From Rhizobium sp. (GTDB taxonomy: Bacteria; Pseudomonadota; Alphaproteobacteria; Rhizobiales; Rhizobiaceae), in the NCBI GenBank assembly GCA_003527225.1, contig DPXQ01000058.1, positions 1 through 29,423 of the forward strand: DNA of 29,423 nt, written 5' to 3'. Under the pieces are notes generated by a model. The model was not told the origin of the DNA and ran no database searches. It saw only the letters and a list, made by a program, of their open reading frames with translations. Both the position numbers and the translations under genes were made by a program. Below are positions 1 through 8,050 of the stretch, piece by piece (position 1 is the first letter of the stretch; the number at the start of each line of letters is the position of its first letter).

Positions 1-273
1 CCGGAGACCCGCTCCAACACCTCGGTCTGCCTCACCATCGTCGACAAGGACGTGGCGGCGCTCGACGCCGACGCCCAGGCCGCCTTTGCCAAGGCCATGG
101 TCACGGCGCTCGACAAGCAAGGCGTCGCCTTCGACATCGGCGCCTATCGCGACGCCCCGTCGGGTCTCAGGATCTGGGCCGGCGCGACGATCGAGACCGC
201 CGACATGAAGGCGCTGATGCCCTGGCTCACCTGGGCTTTCGAGACCCAGAAGGCCGCGCTCAAGGCTGCCTGA
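1..273 (+). CDS. serC: Phosphoserine aminotransferase, C-terminal part (5' truncated by window)
   Basis: The window opens inside a reading frame that encodes the last 90 residues of a PLP-dependent phosphoserine aminotransferase, which converts 3-phosphohydroxypyruvate and glutamate to phosphoserine in serine biosynthesis. The piece begins PETRSNTSVCL and ends FETQKAALKAA before a TGA. From memory this matches the C-terminal small domain of alphaproteobacterial SerC, including the RIWAGATIE strand. The catalytic lysine lies upstream of the window, so the assignment rests on the tail plus the neighbour: serA starts 83 bases downstream on the same strand, and serC-serA is a common pair in Rhizobiales. 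Nothing in the visible part suggests damage. Confidence 0.85.
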   Translation, partial: PETRSNTSVCLTIVDKDVAALDADAQAAFAKAMVTALDKQGVAFDIGAYRDAPSGLRIWAGATIETADMKALMPWLTWAFETQKAALKAA

Positions 274-281
274 GACTGATC

Positions 282-306
282 CGGCTTCGCCCTTAAGGCG
301 AGGCCG
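282..306 (+). other. GC-rich hairpin in the serC-serA spacer
   Basis: Arms at 283-291 and 297-305 pair over nine positions with one G-U, plus an outer C282-G306 pair, around a five-base loop (cttaa). It lies nine bases after the serC stop. There is no T-run after it, so it is not a classical terminator. It may protect the serC mRNA end or separate serC and serA expression. The structure is read directly from sequence; the role is unknown. Confidence 0.4.
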
Positions 307-356
307 CACATTCCCATATCCGTACCAGACCTGAACCCCTTTGAAGGAGGCCTCCC

Positions 357-1952
357 ATGGCACCTCGCGTTCTCGTATCCGACGAATTGTCGGAAACCGC
401 CGTCCAGATTTTTCGCGATCGCGGCGTTGAAGTCGATTTCCAGCCGAAGCTCGGCAAGGACAAGGAAAAGCTCGCCGAGATCATCGGCAATTACGATGGC
501 CTGGCCATCCGCTCGGCCACCAAGGCGACCGAAAAGCTGATCGCGGCTGCGACCAATCTGAAGGTCATCGGCCGCGCCGGCATCGGCGTCGACAATGTCG
601 ACATCCCGGCCGCCTCGCGCCGCGGTATCATCGTCATGAACACGCCGTTCGGCAACTCGATCACCACGGCGGAGCATGCCATCGCCCTGATGTTCGCCGT
701 CGCCCGCCAACTGCCTGCTGCCGACGCCTCGACCCAGGCCGGCAAGTGGGAAAAGTCGAAGTTCATGGGCGTCGAAATCACCGGCAAGACGCTCGGCGTC
801 ATTGGTGCCGGCAATATCGGCGGCATCGTCTGCAAGAAGGCGATCGGGCTCGGCATGCATGTTCTGGCCTATGACCCCTTCCTGTCGAAGGAACGGGCCG
901 AGGAAATGGGTGTCACCAAGGTCGAGCTCGACGAGCTTCTGGCCAAGGCCGACTTCATCACCCTGCACGTGCCGATGACGGACAAGACCCGCGGCATCCT
1001 GGGCAAGGAAGCGCTCGCCAAGACCAAGCCGGGTGTTCGCATCATCAACTGCGCCCGCGGCGGTCTGGTCGATGAGGCAGCGCTGGCCGAGGCCATCAAG
1101 TCGGGCCATGTCGCCGGCGCCGGATTCGACGTCTTCGAGGTCGAGCCCGCGACGGAAAGCCCGCTGTTCGGCCTGCCGAACGTCGTCTGCACGCCGCATC
1201 TTGGCGCCTCGACGACGGAAGCCCAGGAGAACGTCGCACTGCAGGTTGCCGAGCAGATGTCCGACTACCTCATCAAGGGCGCGGTCTCCAACGCCATCAA
1301 CATGCCGTCGATCACGGCGGAAGAGGCGCCTATCCTGAAACCCTTCATCCGGTTGGCTGACGTGCTCGGCTCGTTTGCAGGGCAGGTCACCGAAAGCCCG
1401 ATCAAGGAAATCGAGATCCTGTATGACGGTGTCACCGCGACGATGAACACCAAGGCGCTGACGAGCGCGTTGCTCGCCGGCCTCATCCGTAACCAGGTGT
1501 CCGACGTCAACATGGTCTCGGCTCCGATCATGATCAAGGAGAAGGGCATCGTGCTCTCCGAGGTCAAGCGCGACAAGACCGGCGTCTATGACGGTTACAT
1601 CAAGCTGACGGTGACTACCGAGCGTCAGAGCCGCTCGGTCGCCGGTACGGTCTTCTCCGACGGCAAGCCGCGCTTCATCCAGATCAAGGGGATCAACATG
1701 GATGCCGATGTCGGCGCGCACATGATCTACATCGCCAATACCGACGTTCCGGGCATGATCGGCTTCATAGGTACGACGCTTGGCGATGCCGGGGTCAACA
1801 TCGCCAACTTCCAGCTCGGCCGCGAGAAGGAAGGTGGGGATGCGATCGCGCTTCTCTATGTTGACGAGCCGGTGAGCCAGGACGTGCTCGACAAGCTGAC
1901 TGCACACCACGCAATCAAGCAGGCGAAGCCGTTGATCTTCAACGTCGACTGA
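357..1952 (+). CDS. serA: D-3-phosphoglycerate dehydrogenase (long form with ACT domain)
   Basis: Encodes a 531-residue NAD-dependent dehydrogenase that oxidises 3-phosphoglycerate to 3-phosphohydroxypyruvate, the first step of serine synthesis in the cytoplasm. The Rossmann motif GAGNIGG lies at residues 150-156. The catalytic Arg (CARGG, R234), Glu (EVEP, E263) and His (TPHLGAS, H281) of the D-2-hydroxyacid dehydrogenase family are all present. After the catalytic core comes the extra intervening domain, then a C-terminal ACT domain from about residue 455 (DVPGMIGFIG...), so this is the long form near 530 residues. The ATG at 357 follows AAGGAGG at 344-350 by six bases. It is co-directional with serC and followed by a terminator. 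The ACT domain suggests serine feedback, as known for the family. Confidence 0.97.
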   Translation: MAPRVLVSDELSETAVQIFRDRGVEVDFQPKLGKDKEKLAEIIGNYDGLAIRSATKATEKLIAAATNLKVIGRAGIGVDNVDIPAASRRGIIVMNTPFGNSITTAEHAIALMFAVARQLPAADASTQAGKWEKSKFMGVEITGKTLGVIGAGNIGGIVCKKAIGLGMHVLAYDPFLSKERAEEMGVTKVELDELLAKADFITLHVPMTDKTRGILGKEALAKTKPGVRIINCARGGLVDEAALAEAIKSGHVAGAGFDVFEVEPATESPLFGLPNVVCTPHLGASTTEAQENVALQVAEQMSDYLIKGAVSNAINMPSITAEEAPILKPFIRLADVLGSFAGQVTESPIKEIEILYDGVTATMNTKALTSALLAGLIRNQVSDVNMVSAPIMIKEKGIVLSEVKRDKTGVYDGYIKLTVTTERQSRSVAGTVFSDGKPRFIQIKGINMDADVGAHMIYIANTDVPGMIGFIGTTLGDAGVNIANFQLGREKEGGDAIALLYVDEPVSQDVLDKLTAHHAIKQAKPLIFNVD

Positions 1953-1977
1953 TTTTCCTCCTCCCAGGTAAATGATC

Positions 1978-2016
1978 GAAGCCCGGCGCGGACATGGTCC
2001 ACGCCGGGCTTCTTTG
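1978..2016 (+). terminator. Rho-independent terminator of serA
   Basis: An 11-bp perfect stem (1978-1988 with 2002-2012, gaagcccggcg / cgccgggcttc), extendable inward by gga/tcc, is followed by TTT at 2013-2015. It lies 25 bases after the serA stop. Confidence 0.85.
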
Positions 2017-2196
2017 CGTGCCCTTGCGATTCGTGGCGGGAGTTGCCGCTGGCGGACGTCCCGGCAAGCCATCAAAAAAAGCTGCCCTGGACGCTGAAAT
2101 CCCACTGGGGGACTTCAACTTCCCATGAAGAGACGCCATATGGGGACAGACACTGGATGCGTACTGCACTCCAGGCGAAAAAAGCAGGAAAGATCG

Positions 2197-3198
2197 ATGC
2201 GGCGCTACGGTAAGTTTTTCGGAATTCTGGCCATCGGGCTCGCGGCCATGCTGAGCGTGGCCGACATGGCGGAGGCGCGTCGCGCCGGAGGCTTCAGCAG
2301 TTTCGGCAGCCGTGGCACGCGGACCTTCAGCGCGCCCGCGACGACGCGCACAGCGCCGACAACGGCGGCTCCGATCGAACGCACGATGACGCCGCAGACC
2401 AATGCGACGAAGCCGACGGCCACGCAGCCTGGCATGACTGCCAATCGCCCCGGCCTGTTCGGCGGCCTCGCCGGCGGCCTGATGGGCGGCCTTCTGATGG
2501 GCGGCCTCTTTGGCATGCTCATGGGCGCCGGCTTCGGCGGCGGTTTCGGCTTCCTCGGCCTCATTCTTCAGGGCGCCCTGATCTTTTTCCTGATCCGTTT
2601 CCTCATGCGCATGTTCGGCAACAGCGGCCAGGCCGCCTTTTCGGGCGCCGGTGCGGCTGCCCGCAGCAATGCGGCCACGGGCCCGGGTTTTGAAATTCCC
2701 CGCATGGGCGCCAGTGCCGGGCTTGGCGGTTCCGCCGCCTCGCGGGTTTCGGCTTCCCGCGCGTCCGCCGGCTCAGCCGACGAGATCGGTGTCGGCCAGA
2801 AGGATCTCGAACGTTTCGAGGGCCTGCTCAAGGAAATGCAGGGGGCCTACGCCAATGAGGACTATGCCGCTTTGCGTCGCATTACGACGCCGGAGGCCAT
2901 GTCCTATCTCGCCGAGGAACTGAGCGAGAACGCTACCAAGGGCGTCAAGAACGAGGTGCGCGACGTGCATCTGGTACAGGGCGATGTGGCGGAGAGCTGG
3001 CGCGAAGGCAACGTCGACTATGCCACGGTCGCCATGCGCTATGAAAGCATCGACTATATCCGCGACCGGTCATCGGATCGGGTCGTCAGCGGCGATCCAG
3101 ACAATCTGACGGAAAGCGTGGAAATCTGGACCTTCGTCCGCAAGCCGGGCAGCGAGTGGCAGATTTCCGCCATCCAGTCGGCCGACGCCTCCGCCTGA
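2197..3198 (+). CDS. Tim44-like domain membrane protein
   Basis: Encodes 333 residues. The start at 2197 (MRRYGKFFG) is chosen because AGGA at 2186-2189 sits seven bases upstream and a signal-like segment follows at once; the frame stays open upstream to 2125, but that stretch is not signal-like. An N-terminal hydrophobic segment ends near AEARR (residues 24-28). Then come a Thr/Ala/Pro-rich linker and a long Gly/Met-rich hydrophobic block with repeated GGLMGG units that should span the membrane. The C-terminal 120 residues (KDLERFEGLLKEMQGAYANEDYAALR...) form a Tim44/NTF2-like fold. The product is conserved in Rhizobiales, usually annotated only as Tim44-like. In mitochondria Tim44 acts in protein import; the bacterial role is not established. 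It converges on the lipoprotein gene. Confidence 0.85.
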   Translation: MRRYGKFFGILAIGLAAMLSVADMAEARRAGGFSSFGSRGTRTFSAPATTRTAPTTAAPIERTMTPQTNATKPTATQPGMTANRPGLFGGLAGGLMGGLLMGGLFGMLMGAGFGGGFGFLGLILQGALIFFLIRFLMRMFGNSGQAAFSGAGAAARSNAATGPGFEIPRMGASAGLGGSAASRVSASRASAGSADEIGVGQKDLERFEGLLKEMQGAYANEDYAALRRITTPEAMSYLAEELSENATKGVKNEVRDVHLVQGDVAESWREGNVDYATVAMRYESIDYIRDRSSDRVVSGDPDNLTESVEIWTFVRKPGSEWQISAIQSADASA

Positions 3199-3215
3199 TA
3201 CAAATGACGGCTCCT

Positions 3216-3257
3216 GCATCGGCCCCTGCCAAACCGCTGGGCCGGTGCTTGCGTTTT
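3216..3257 (+). terminator. Probable terminator of the Tim44-like gene
   Basis: A 10-bp stem with one G-U (3216-3225 with 3239-3248) encloses a 13-base loop and is followed by TTGCGTTTT, which runs into the stop codon of the convergent lipoprotein gene. It lies 17 bases after the Tim44-like stop. Confidence 0.6.
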
Positions 3258-3831
3258 ATGGACAGCTCTGGAGCTGGCGGGCGTAGGTATACGTGATTTC
3301 CGTGAAGCGCTTTGCGCCTTGCAGGGCTTCGCGATTGTTGCGCCAGCTGCCCTTTTCATAGCCTGCGTGGCCCGAATGATAGGCCAGATAGAGCTGGTAG
3401 GGATCGTTCAGCGCGATGCCGTTCTTGATGCTGCTCTGCTTGTGATACCAGCCGATGAAATCCATGGCGTCGGAAAAGTCCGTGCGCCGCGCGCCGCCAC
3501 GGCCGGTCTCCCGCTGATAGCGTTCCCAGGTTCCGTCGAGCGCCTGCGAATAGCCATAGGCCGAGGATTGCCGCTTCCAGGGGATGAAGCCGAGCAGCTT
3601 CGTGCGCGGCGGACGGGCATTCTTGCGGAAGCCAGACTCGGTGTAGATGGTCGCCATGAGAATGGGAACCGGCACGCCGTATTCGCGCTCGGTTTTCACG
3701 GCCGCACGCCGCCAGTTGTTGAACAGGCCATCACGCTGTTCGAAAATCGCGCAGGCATTGCGTGTCTCGCTCGGCGCTTTCGCACAAGCAGTCAATGCCA
3801 GCAGAAGGCCAACAATTAATACGCCACGCAT
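3256..3831 (-). CDS. Transglycosylase SLT-domain lipoprotein
   Basis: Encodes a 191-residue outer-envelope lipoprotein. The N-terminus MRGVLIVGLLLALTAC is a lipoprotein signal with lipobox LTAC, so Cys16 should be lipidated. The SLT-like core carries the catalytic glutamate in IYTESGFRKNA (about E65), then SAYGYSQALDGTWERY and the C-terminal LAYHSGHAGY motif, as in lytic transglycosylases that cleave peptidoglycan glycan strands. The ATG at 3831 is preferred: GAGG is seven bases upstream, whereas the TTG at 3837 lies almost on top of it. It is convergent with the Tim44-like gene. The exact substrate and role (cell-wall turnover or secretion-system assembly) cannot be told from sequence. Confidence 0.88.
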   Translation of the reverse strand: MRGVLIVGLLLALTACAKAPSETRNACAIFEQRDGLFNNWRRAAVKTEREYGVPVPILMATIYTESGFRKNARPPRTKLLGFIPWKRQSSAYGYSQALDGTWERYQRETGRGGARRTDFSDAMDFIGWYHKQSSIKNGIALNDPYQLYLAYHSGHAGYEKGSWRNNREALQGAKRFTEITYTYARQLQSCP

Positions 3832-4204
3832 CGCCAATCCTCACTTTGGACGGCGATGATATTAGGTAAAATTTAACGAAAAGTTTTCGCGTCAGGTTCC
3901 TGGATGCCAGAAACGCCGGTCGCATCATAGAGCTTGCTAGCTATGCGAAGTCGGCGTTCCATGTTCAATCCTTTGCGACTTAGGAGAAATTAGAGAGCGA
4001 GTCTAAGCCACTGACCGGGGTGATCCTCAGCCGCCCCAGAAGTCTCCAAAGAGCGCCTAACCAAGAGACAGAACCAGACAGCACCTGATGGCCAATGTCG
4101 GATTGCAGCGCTGGCGATCCGGGATCGTTGACAAGGATCAATGTAGAGCTGCATATTCAATCATAAGATGCAATCTTAGGTGTTATAAATTGGAGGATCT
4201 GATC
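3832..4204. other. Non-coding spacer between divergent genes
   Basis: This 373-base stretch separates the lipoprotein gene (leftward) from the beta-propeller gene (rightward). It is visibly more AT-rich near the lipoprotein start. It should hold the lipoprotein promoter, which I could not pin down, and the propeller promoter described separately. The open frame from 4088 into the propeller gene lacks a ribosome binding site and is treated as untranslated. I see no other gene in it. Confidence 0.5.
4128..4157 (+). promoter_or_regulatory. Candidate sigma-70 promoter of the propeller gene
   Basis: A perfect -35 TTGACA (4128-4133) and CATATT (4152-4157, 4 of 6 matches to TATAAT) are separated by 18 bases. 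Transcription would begin near 4164, about 40 bases before the GTG at 4205. This supports that start. Confidence 0.45.
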
Positions 4205-5260
4205 GTGTGCCGACCTGCAAACATGACTTTTCTTGCAACTCTACTTGGCGCCACGGCTTTTCTGGCTGTTCCTGCAAGCGCCGATCCGAAACTGGTTCAT
4301 CCTGACAAGTACAACATCGAGCTTTTTGCCGACCTGTCGTCACAAGAAGGCGCCCCAAAGGCTTTCCAGCTGACGATCGTCGACGGCAAACGGAGCCTTC
4401 CTGCCGGCCTCTATGTAACCACCGGGCCGCTGAGTGGCACACATTCCGACCGCATTTTCCAAATTGAAGCCCCGGACAAGGTCAACGTATTCGCTTCTGG
4501 CCTGGAGAGTTCGGAAACGATGTTGGTTGCAGACGGAAAATACGGCGAGGGTGTCCTTGTTTCTTCACCGCTGCTTCAGCAGATCATGCGCGTGCAGCCG
4601 GCAAGCGGGCGTTTCGAAACCGCAAAATTCGGAGCTAACAAGGTTTCGACTTTCGGGACCAGAAATACATCATTTGGCACAAAGCCGTTCGGTGTTGCCG
4701 TTCTCAGCTATGGGCCCGATGGGGATCTTTATGCTTCCGATTGGGCAGGCGGACGGATCCTGAAGATAGATGAGGACGGAAACGCGGAAGTTTTCGCGAC
4801 GCTTCCGGCCAACAAAGGGGGAGATCTGGTAGCCAAACACGTCATGCCAGCGCGAGGGGGCTACAACGCGGATGGGTTCATCGTTTCGACATTCACCATA
4901 CCTGATCGGGATATGCACGGGCTGGATACCGTTTATCTGATGTCCACCGACGGCCGCGAGTTCACACCGCTGGTCGAAGGTCTGACGGGTATCCAGCTGC
5001 CCGCATACGGACCAGGAGGCGCGTTCGGAAACGGACTCTATATTCCGACAATCGGATCAAGCAATGCAGCCGACGGCACAGTCTACTACCTTGCAGAGGG
5101 CCGTGATCTTCAACCCTTCCTGGAGGGGATCGACGCGGTCCATGTGGCGTTCGACACCGAGAATCTTCTGGGCGGCGGAATGTTCGTATCGGATTTCAAC
5201 AATGACCCGGACAATCCGGTCACCATGGCTGGCAAAATCTGGAGAATAACCTTGAAATAA
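4205..5260 (+). CDS. Secreted beta-propeller (SMP-30/NHL-like) protein of unknown function
   Basis: Encodes 351 residues from a GTG at 4205 that follows GGAGG (4192-4196) by eight bases; the next in-frame ATG, at 4223, is 26 bases from any such site. The N-terminus is a Sec signal peptide (MTFLATLLGATAFLAVPASA, cut before DPKLVHP), so the product is periplasmic or secreted. The mature part has repeated blades with YGPDGDLYASDWAGGRILKIDEDG, AYGPGGAFGNGLYIPTIG and LLGGGMFVSDFNND, typical of six-bladed beta-propellers. No enzyme motif is clear and the mature protein has no cysteine. Base composition is lower than around it: I count 27 G+C in 4621-4680 against 40 in 541-600. With the neighbouring repeat scar and tRNA this suggests horizontal acquisition. 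Confidence 0.75.
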   Translation: MCRPANMTFLATLLGATAFLAVPASADPKLVHPDKYNIELFADLSSQEGAPKAFQLTIVDGKRSLPAGLYVTTGPLSGTHSDRIFQIEAPDKVNVFASGLESSETMLVADGKYGEGVLVSSPLLQQIMRVQPASGRFETAKFGANKVSTFGTRNTSFGTKPFGVAVLSYGPDGDLYASDWAGGRILKIDEDGNAEVFATLPANKGGDLVAKHVMPARGGYNADGFIVSTFTIPDRDMHGLDTVYLMSTDGREFTPLVEGLTGIQLPAYGPGGAFGNGLYIPTIGSSNAADGTVYYLAEGRDLQPFLEGIDAVHVAFDTENLLGGGMFVSDFNNDPDNPVTMAGKIWRITLK

Positions 5261-5327
5261 CAAAGAGAATGCATGCGTTTTGCCGAAAAGCACAATACAA
5301 ACAGCAACAATCCGTTCGGCACGAGAT

Positions 5328-5377
5328 TGTCACCCATGTCTTAGGGACAAACTGTTACCTATGTCTCCGGTCCGGAC
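5328..5377. repeat. Two tandem 25-bp imperfect repeats, probable insertion-sequence scar
   Basis: Unit 1 (5328-5352) begins TGTCACCCATGTCT and unit 2 (5353-5377) begins TGTTACCTATGTCT; both are 25 bases and end in AC. Repeated TGTYACCYATGTCTYMGG motifs of this kind are, from memory, found at the ends of IS481-type elements of rhizobia. No transposase remains. The repeats lie between the propeller gene and the 3' end of tRNA-Met. Confidence 0.5.
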
Positions 5378-5387
5378 AGAAAAGAAA

Positions 5388-5464
5388 TGGTAGCGGGAGA
5401 GGGACTCGAACCCCCGACACGCGGATTATGATTCCGCTGCTCTAACCACCTGAGCTACCCCGCC
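5388..5464 (-). tRNA. tRNA-Met (anticodon CAT)
   Basis: The reverse complement folds into a full 77-base cloverleaf with an encoded CCA. The acceptor stem is GGCGGGG with TCCCGCT (G-U at both end pairs). The D-arm is GCTC...GAGC, the anticodon stem is GCGGA/TCCGC with loop ATCATAA, giving CAT, and the T-arm is GGGGG-TTCGAGT-CCCTC. The body resembles alphaproteobacterial elongator tRNA-Met rather than initiator (which starts C-A mismatched) or the lysidine-modified tRNA-Ile2, but the anticodon alone cannot exclude Ile2. A strong promoter lies upstream at 5519-5547. Its 3' end faces the putative mobile segment. Confidence 0.95.
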
Positions 5465-5518
5465 AAAGGCACCGGTTGAAGCGGCATTCGAACCGCGCCC
5501 GGTGTCAGGATGAGCGGC

Positions 5519-5547
5519 TTATAAGGTGCCGCTCGTACCGGTGTCAA
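5519..5547 (-). promoter_or_regulatory. Sigma-70 promoter of tRNA-Met
   Basis: Read leftward, a perfect TTGACA (5542-5547) is followed after exactly 17 bases by TTATAA (5519-5524). The start would fall near 5512, leaving a leader of about 50 bases before the tRNA. It separates tRNA expression from mnmA on the same strand. Confidence 0.75.
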
Positions 5548-5643
5548 GCACCGGATAATGTTTTGAAGCGCTTTTGCGGTTCTCTTGTCCACGGCGATTT
5601 CGAGGGTGCGAAAAGCCGTTTTCAATCGCCCCTGTCGGGCCTT

Positions 5644-6840
5644 TCAGGCGGCGACCGAGTTCGCCAGAAGCGCCTTCAGCGAGGCCTCGGCGTCCGGGGA
5701 GCGTTCCGAGCGCTCGATGAAGCCGCCGCCATAGACGCGGGCGTCCGGCCCAGGCGCAGAATAGAGAACGCAGGCCTGGCCGGGTGCGATACCGGCTTCG
5801 CCGATCTCGAGGTCGACATAGACGCCCTTGTCGTCGGAGCGCAGCACGGCGGGTGCCGGCGGACGGGTCGAGCGGACCTTCGCGAAGCAGTCAAAGCCGC
5901 CGGCGGCCTCTTCTTCCAGGGGCCGGTCGCCGAGCCAGTTGATGTCGCGCAGATAGACGCGGTGGGTTTCGAGCGCATCCTTCGGGCCCACGATCACACG
6001 GCGTGAGCGGGCGTCGAGAAAGACGACATAGAGAGGTTCGCCGGTCGCTACACCCAGACCTTTGCGCTGGCCGATCGTATAGTGGAGGATACCGTCATGA
6101 TGGCCGAGCACGCGCCCATCCATATGGACGATATCGCCGGCAAGCGCCGAGTCGGGCCGAAGCTTGGTGATAATGTCGGCATATTTGCCCTGGGGCACGA
6201 AGCAGATGTCCTGGCTGTCGGCCTTTTGGGCAACGACGAGGCCCATGTCTTCGGCGAGCTTTCGCGTTTCGGCCTTGGACAGTGCCCCGAGCGGAAAGCG
6301 CAGGTAGTCGATCTGCTCCTGGGTGGTGGCAAAGAGGAAGTAGCTCTGGTCGCGTTCGCTGTCGATCGGACGGAAGAGCGCCCGATGGCCGGCATTACCC
6401 GGCAGCGGCACGGACTTCGAGCGGATGTAGTGGCCGGTCGCCAGCGCATCGGCGCCGAGTTCCTTGGCGGTGGCCAGGAGGTCGGCGAACTTGACGGTCT
6501 GGTTGCAGGCGACGCAGGGGATCGGCGTTTCGCCAGCGACATAGCTTTCCATGAACGGGTTGATCACGGTGTCGCGGAAGCGCTGTTCGTAGTCGAGCAC
6601 GTAATGGGGAATGCCGAGCGTTTCGCAGACGCGGCGGGCATCGTCGATGTCCTGCCCCGCGCAGCAGGAGCCGGCACGATGCACGGCGGCGCCGTGGTCG
6701 TAGAGCTGCAGGGTGATGCCGAGAACGTCATAGCCTTCGCGTTTGAGAAGACCGGCCACGACCGAGGAGTCGACGCCGCCCGACATGGCGACGACGACGC
6801 GCGTATCTTCCGGCTTCTTGTCAAAATCCAGCGTATTCAC
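5644..6840 (-). CDS. mnmA: tRNA-specific 2-thiouridylase MnmA
   Basis: Encodes 398 residues of the enzyme that puts sulfur on C2 of U34 in tRNA-Lys, -Glu and -Gln. The N-terminal PP-loop ATPase motif is MSGGVDSS (residues 19-26). The two catalytic cysteines align as C112 ([11 protein letters not shown]) and C213 ([10 protein letters not shown]), and the ATGHY motif lies at 134-138. The length fits alphaproteobacterial MnmA. The start codon is GTG at 6840, with a weak GGCGGA about ten bases upstream; no better in-frame start is seen. It is divergent from the epimerase gene, and the tRNA-Met gene lies just downstream under its own promoter. Confidence 0.97.
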   Translation of the reverse strand: MNTLDFDKKPEDTRVVVAMSGGVDSSVVAGLLKREGYDVLGITLQLYDHGAAVHRAGSCCAGQDIDDARRVCETLGIPHYVLDYEQRFRDTVINPFMESYVAGETPIPCVACNQTVKFADLLATAKELGADALATGHYIRSKSVPLPGNAGHRALFRPIDSERDQSYFLFATTQEQIDYLRFPLGALSKAETRKLAEDMGLVVAQKADSQDICFVPQGKYADIITKLRPDSALAGDIVHMDGRVLGHHDGILHYTIGQRKGLGVATGEPLYVVFLDARSRRVIVGPKDALETHRVYLRDINWLGDRPLEEEAAGGFDCFAKVRSTRPPAPAVLRSDDKGVYVDLEIGEAGIAPGQACVLYSAPGPDARVYGGGFIERSERSPDAEASLKALLANSVAA

Positions 6841-7043
6841 GGGCTTTTTCCGCCAATCTGATGCGTTCGAAGGCGAGGTTCGGGACGCCCTGTCGCCATC
6901 GCCAGCCTGCTGGCACGGGATTTGGGCAAATTGCAGTCCGTCGACTGTTCAGGCCTCGACCTAATTGTTGACGGATATAGAAAGGAATGCCGCAACACGC
7001 AAGGGGCGCTGATTCGCGGCACGACCGAAGGAGGCAGGTTAAC

Positions 7044-8033
7044 ATGGCGAATGGACTGAGGCTCACGGTCGTCGAGGATGTGTTTCCGGTCGCAGGCACG
7101 TTCACCATTTCGCGCGGCTCGCGCACCGAAATCCGCGTCGCCACGGTGACGCTCTCGGACGGGGCCCATGAGGGTCGTGGCGAATGCGTGCCCTATGCCC
7201 GCTATGGTGAGACAGTCGACGGCGTGATGGAGGCGATCCTCGGCGTGGCGAACGATCTGCGCGAGGGGCTGGATCGGCAGGGGCTTCAAAGCCGTCTTGC
7301 CCCCGGTGCCGCGCGCAATGCCCTCGACTGCGCCTTCTGGGATCTCGAAGCCAAGCGTGCCGGCAAGCCGGTGTGGCAGCTCGCCGGCCTTTCAGCCCTG
7401 AAGCCGATAGAGACGGCTTTCACCCTTTCGCTTGGCACGCCGGAGAGCATGCGCGCGGCGGCGGCCAAGAATGCCGAGCGGCCGCTGCTCAAGGTCAAGC
7501 TCGGGACCGACGACGACCTCGGCCGTATCGAGGCCGTCCGGGCCGGCGCTCCGAATTCCCGCATCATCGTCGATGCCAACGAGGGCTGGACGGTAGAGCA
7601 ATATCTGGCGCTCGCGCCCGCGCTCGTGCGGCTCGGCGTGGCGCTGGTCGAGCAGCCGCTGCCGGCAGGCCAGGATGAGGCCCTGAAGGAAATCGACCGC
7701 ATTCTGCCGGTCTGCGCCGACGAGAGCTGCCACGACCGCGCGTCGCTGCCGCTTCTCACGGGCAAGTACGATGCGATCAACATCAAGCTCGACAAGACCG
7801 GCGGGCTGACCGAGGCGCTTCTGATGCGCGATGCGGCGGTTGCCGCCGGCTTCGACATCATGGTCGGCTGCATGCTCGGCACGTCGCTGGCCATGGCGCC
7901 GGCCTTCCTCGTCGCGCAAGGGGCGGGCTTCGCCGATCTCGACGGGCCGCTCTTGATTGCCGCCGACCGCGAGCCGCCGATCCGATACGAGGGCTCGATC
8001 ATGCAGGTACCGGATCCGGCGCTCTGGGGCTGA
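7044..8033 (+). CDS. Dipeptide epimerase (L-Ala-D/L-Glu epimerase type, enolase superfamily)
   Basis: Encodes 329 residues from an ATG at 7044, nine bases after AAGGAGG (7028-7034). It is an enolase-superfamily enzyme of the muconate-lactonising subgroup. The catalytic Lys pair is LKVKLG (K150, K152). Metal ligands are D177 (VDANEGW), E203 (VEQPL) and D226 (ADESC). The second catalytic Lys is K248 (INIKLDKTGG), and DLDGP (298-302) matches the DXD motif of dipeptide epimerases that binds the substrate's ammonium group. The family interconverts L-Ala-D-Glu and L-Ala-L-Glu during murein peptide recycling. Specificity for other dipeptides cannot be excluded. It is divergent from mnmA and convergent with the methyltransferase-like gene, 17 bases away. 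Confidence 0.88.
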   Translation: MANGLRLTVVEDVFPVAGTFTISRGSRTEIRVATVTLSDGAHEGRGECVPYARYGETVDGVMEAILGVANDLREGLDRQGLQSRLAPGAARNALDCAFWDLEAKRAGKPVWQLAGLSALKPIETAFTLSLGTPESMRAAAAKNAERPLLKVKLGTDDDLGRIEAVRAGAPNSRIIVDANEGWTVEQYLALAPALVRLGVALVEQPLPAGQDEALKEIDRILPVCADESCHDRASLPLLTGKYDAINIKLDKTGGLTEALLMRDAAVAAGFDIMVGCMLGTSLAMAPAFLVAQGAGFADLDGPLLIAADREPPIRYEGSIMQVPDPALWG

Positions 8034-8050
8034 TGCGAAGGCGGCTTCGA

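Noticed and set aside
274..356. Riboswitch in the serC-serA spacer
   Set aside because: Only one simple hairpin is present and the spacer is too short for a known aptamer.
144..2105. 653-codon open frame on the minus strand across serA
   Set aside because: It is antisense to serA, whose motifs are complete. The translation is Arg/Asp/His-rich without domains, a usual effect of GC-rich codon bias.
3850..4120. Direct repeat of the tRNA-Met 3' end as a left attachment site
   Set aside because: I looked for a copy of the last 20 or so bases of the tRNA gene by eye and saw none.
4088..4204. N-terminal extension of the propeller protein
   Set aside because: No binding site, it precedes or overlaps the predicted promoter, and the signal peptide would be internal.
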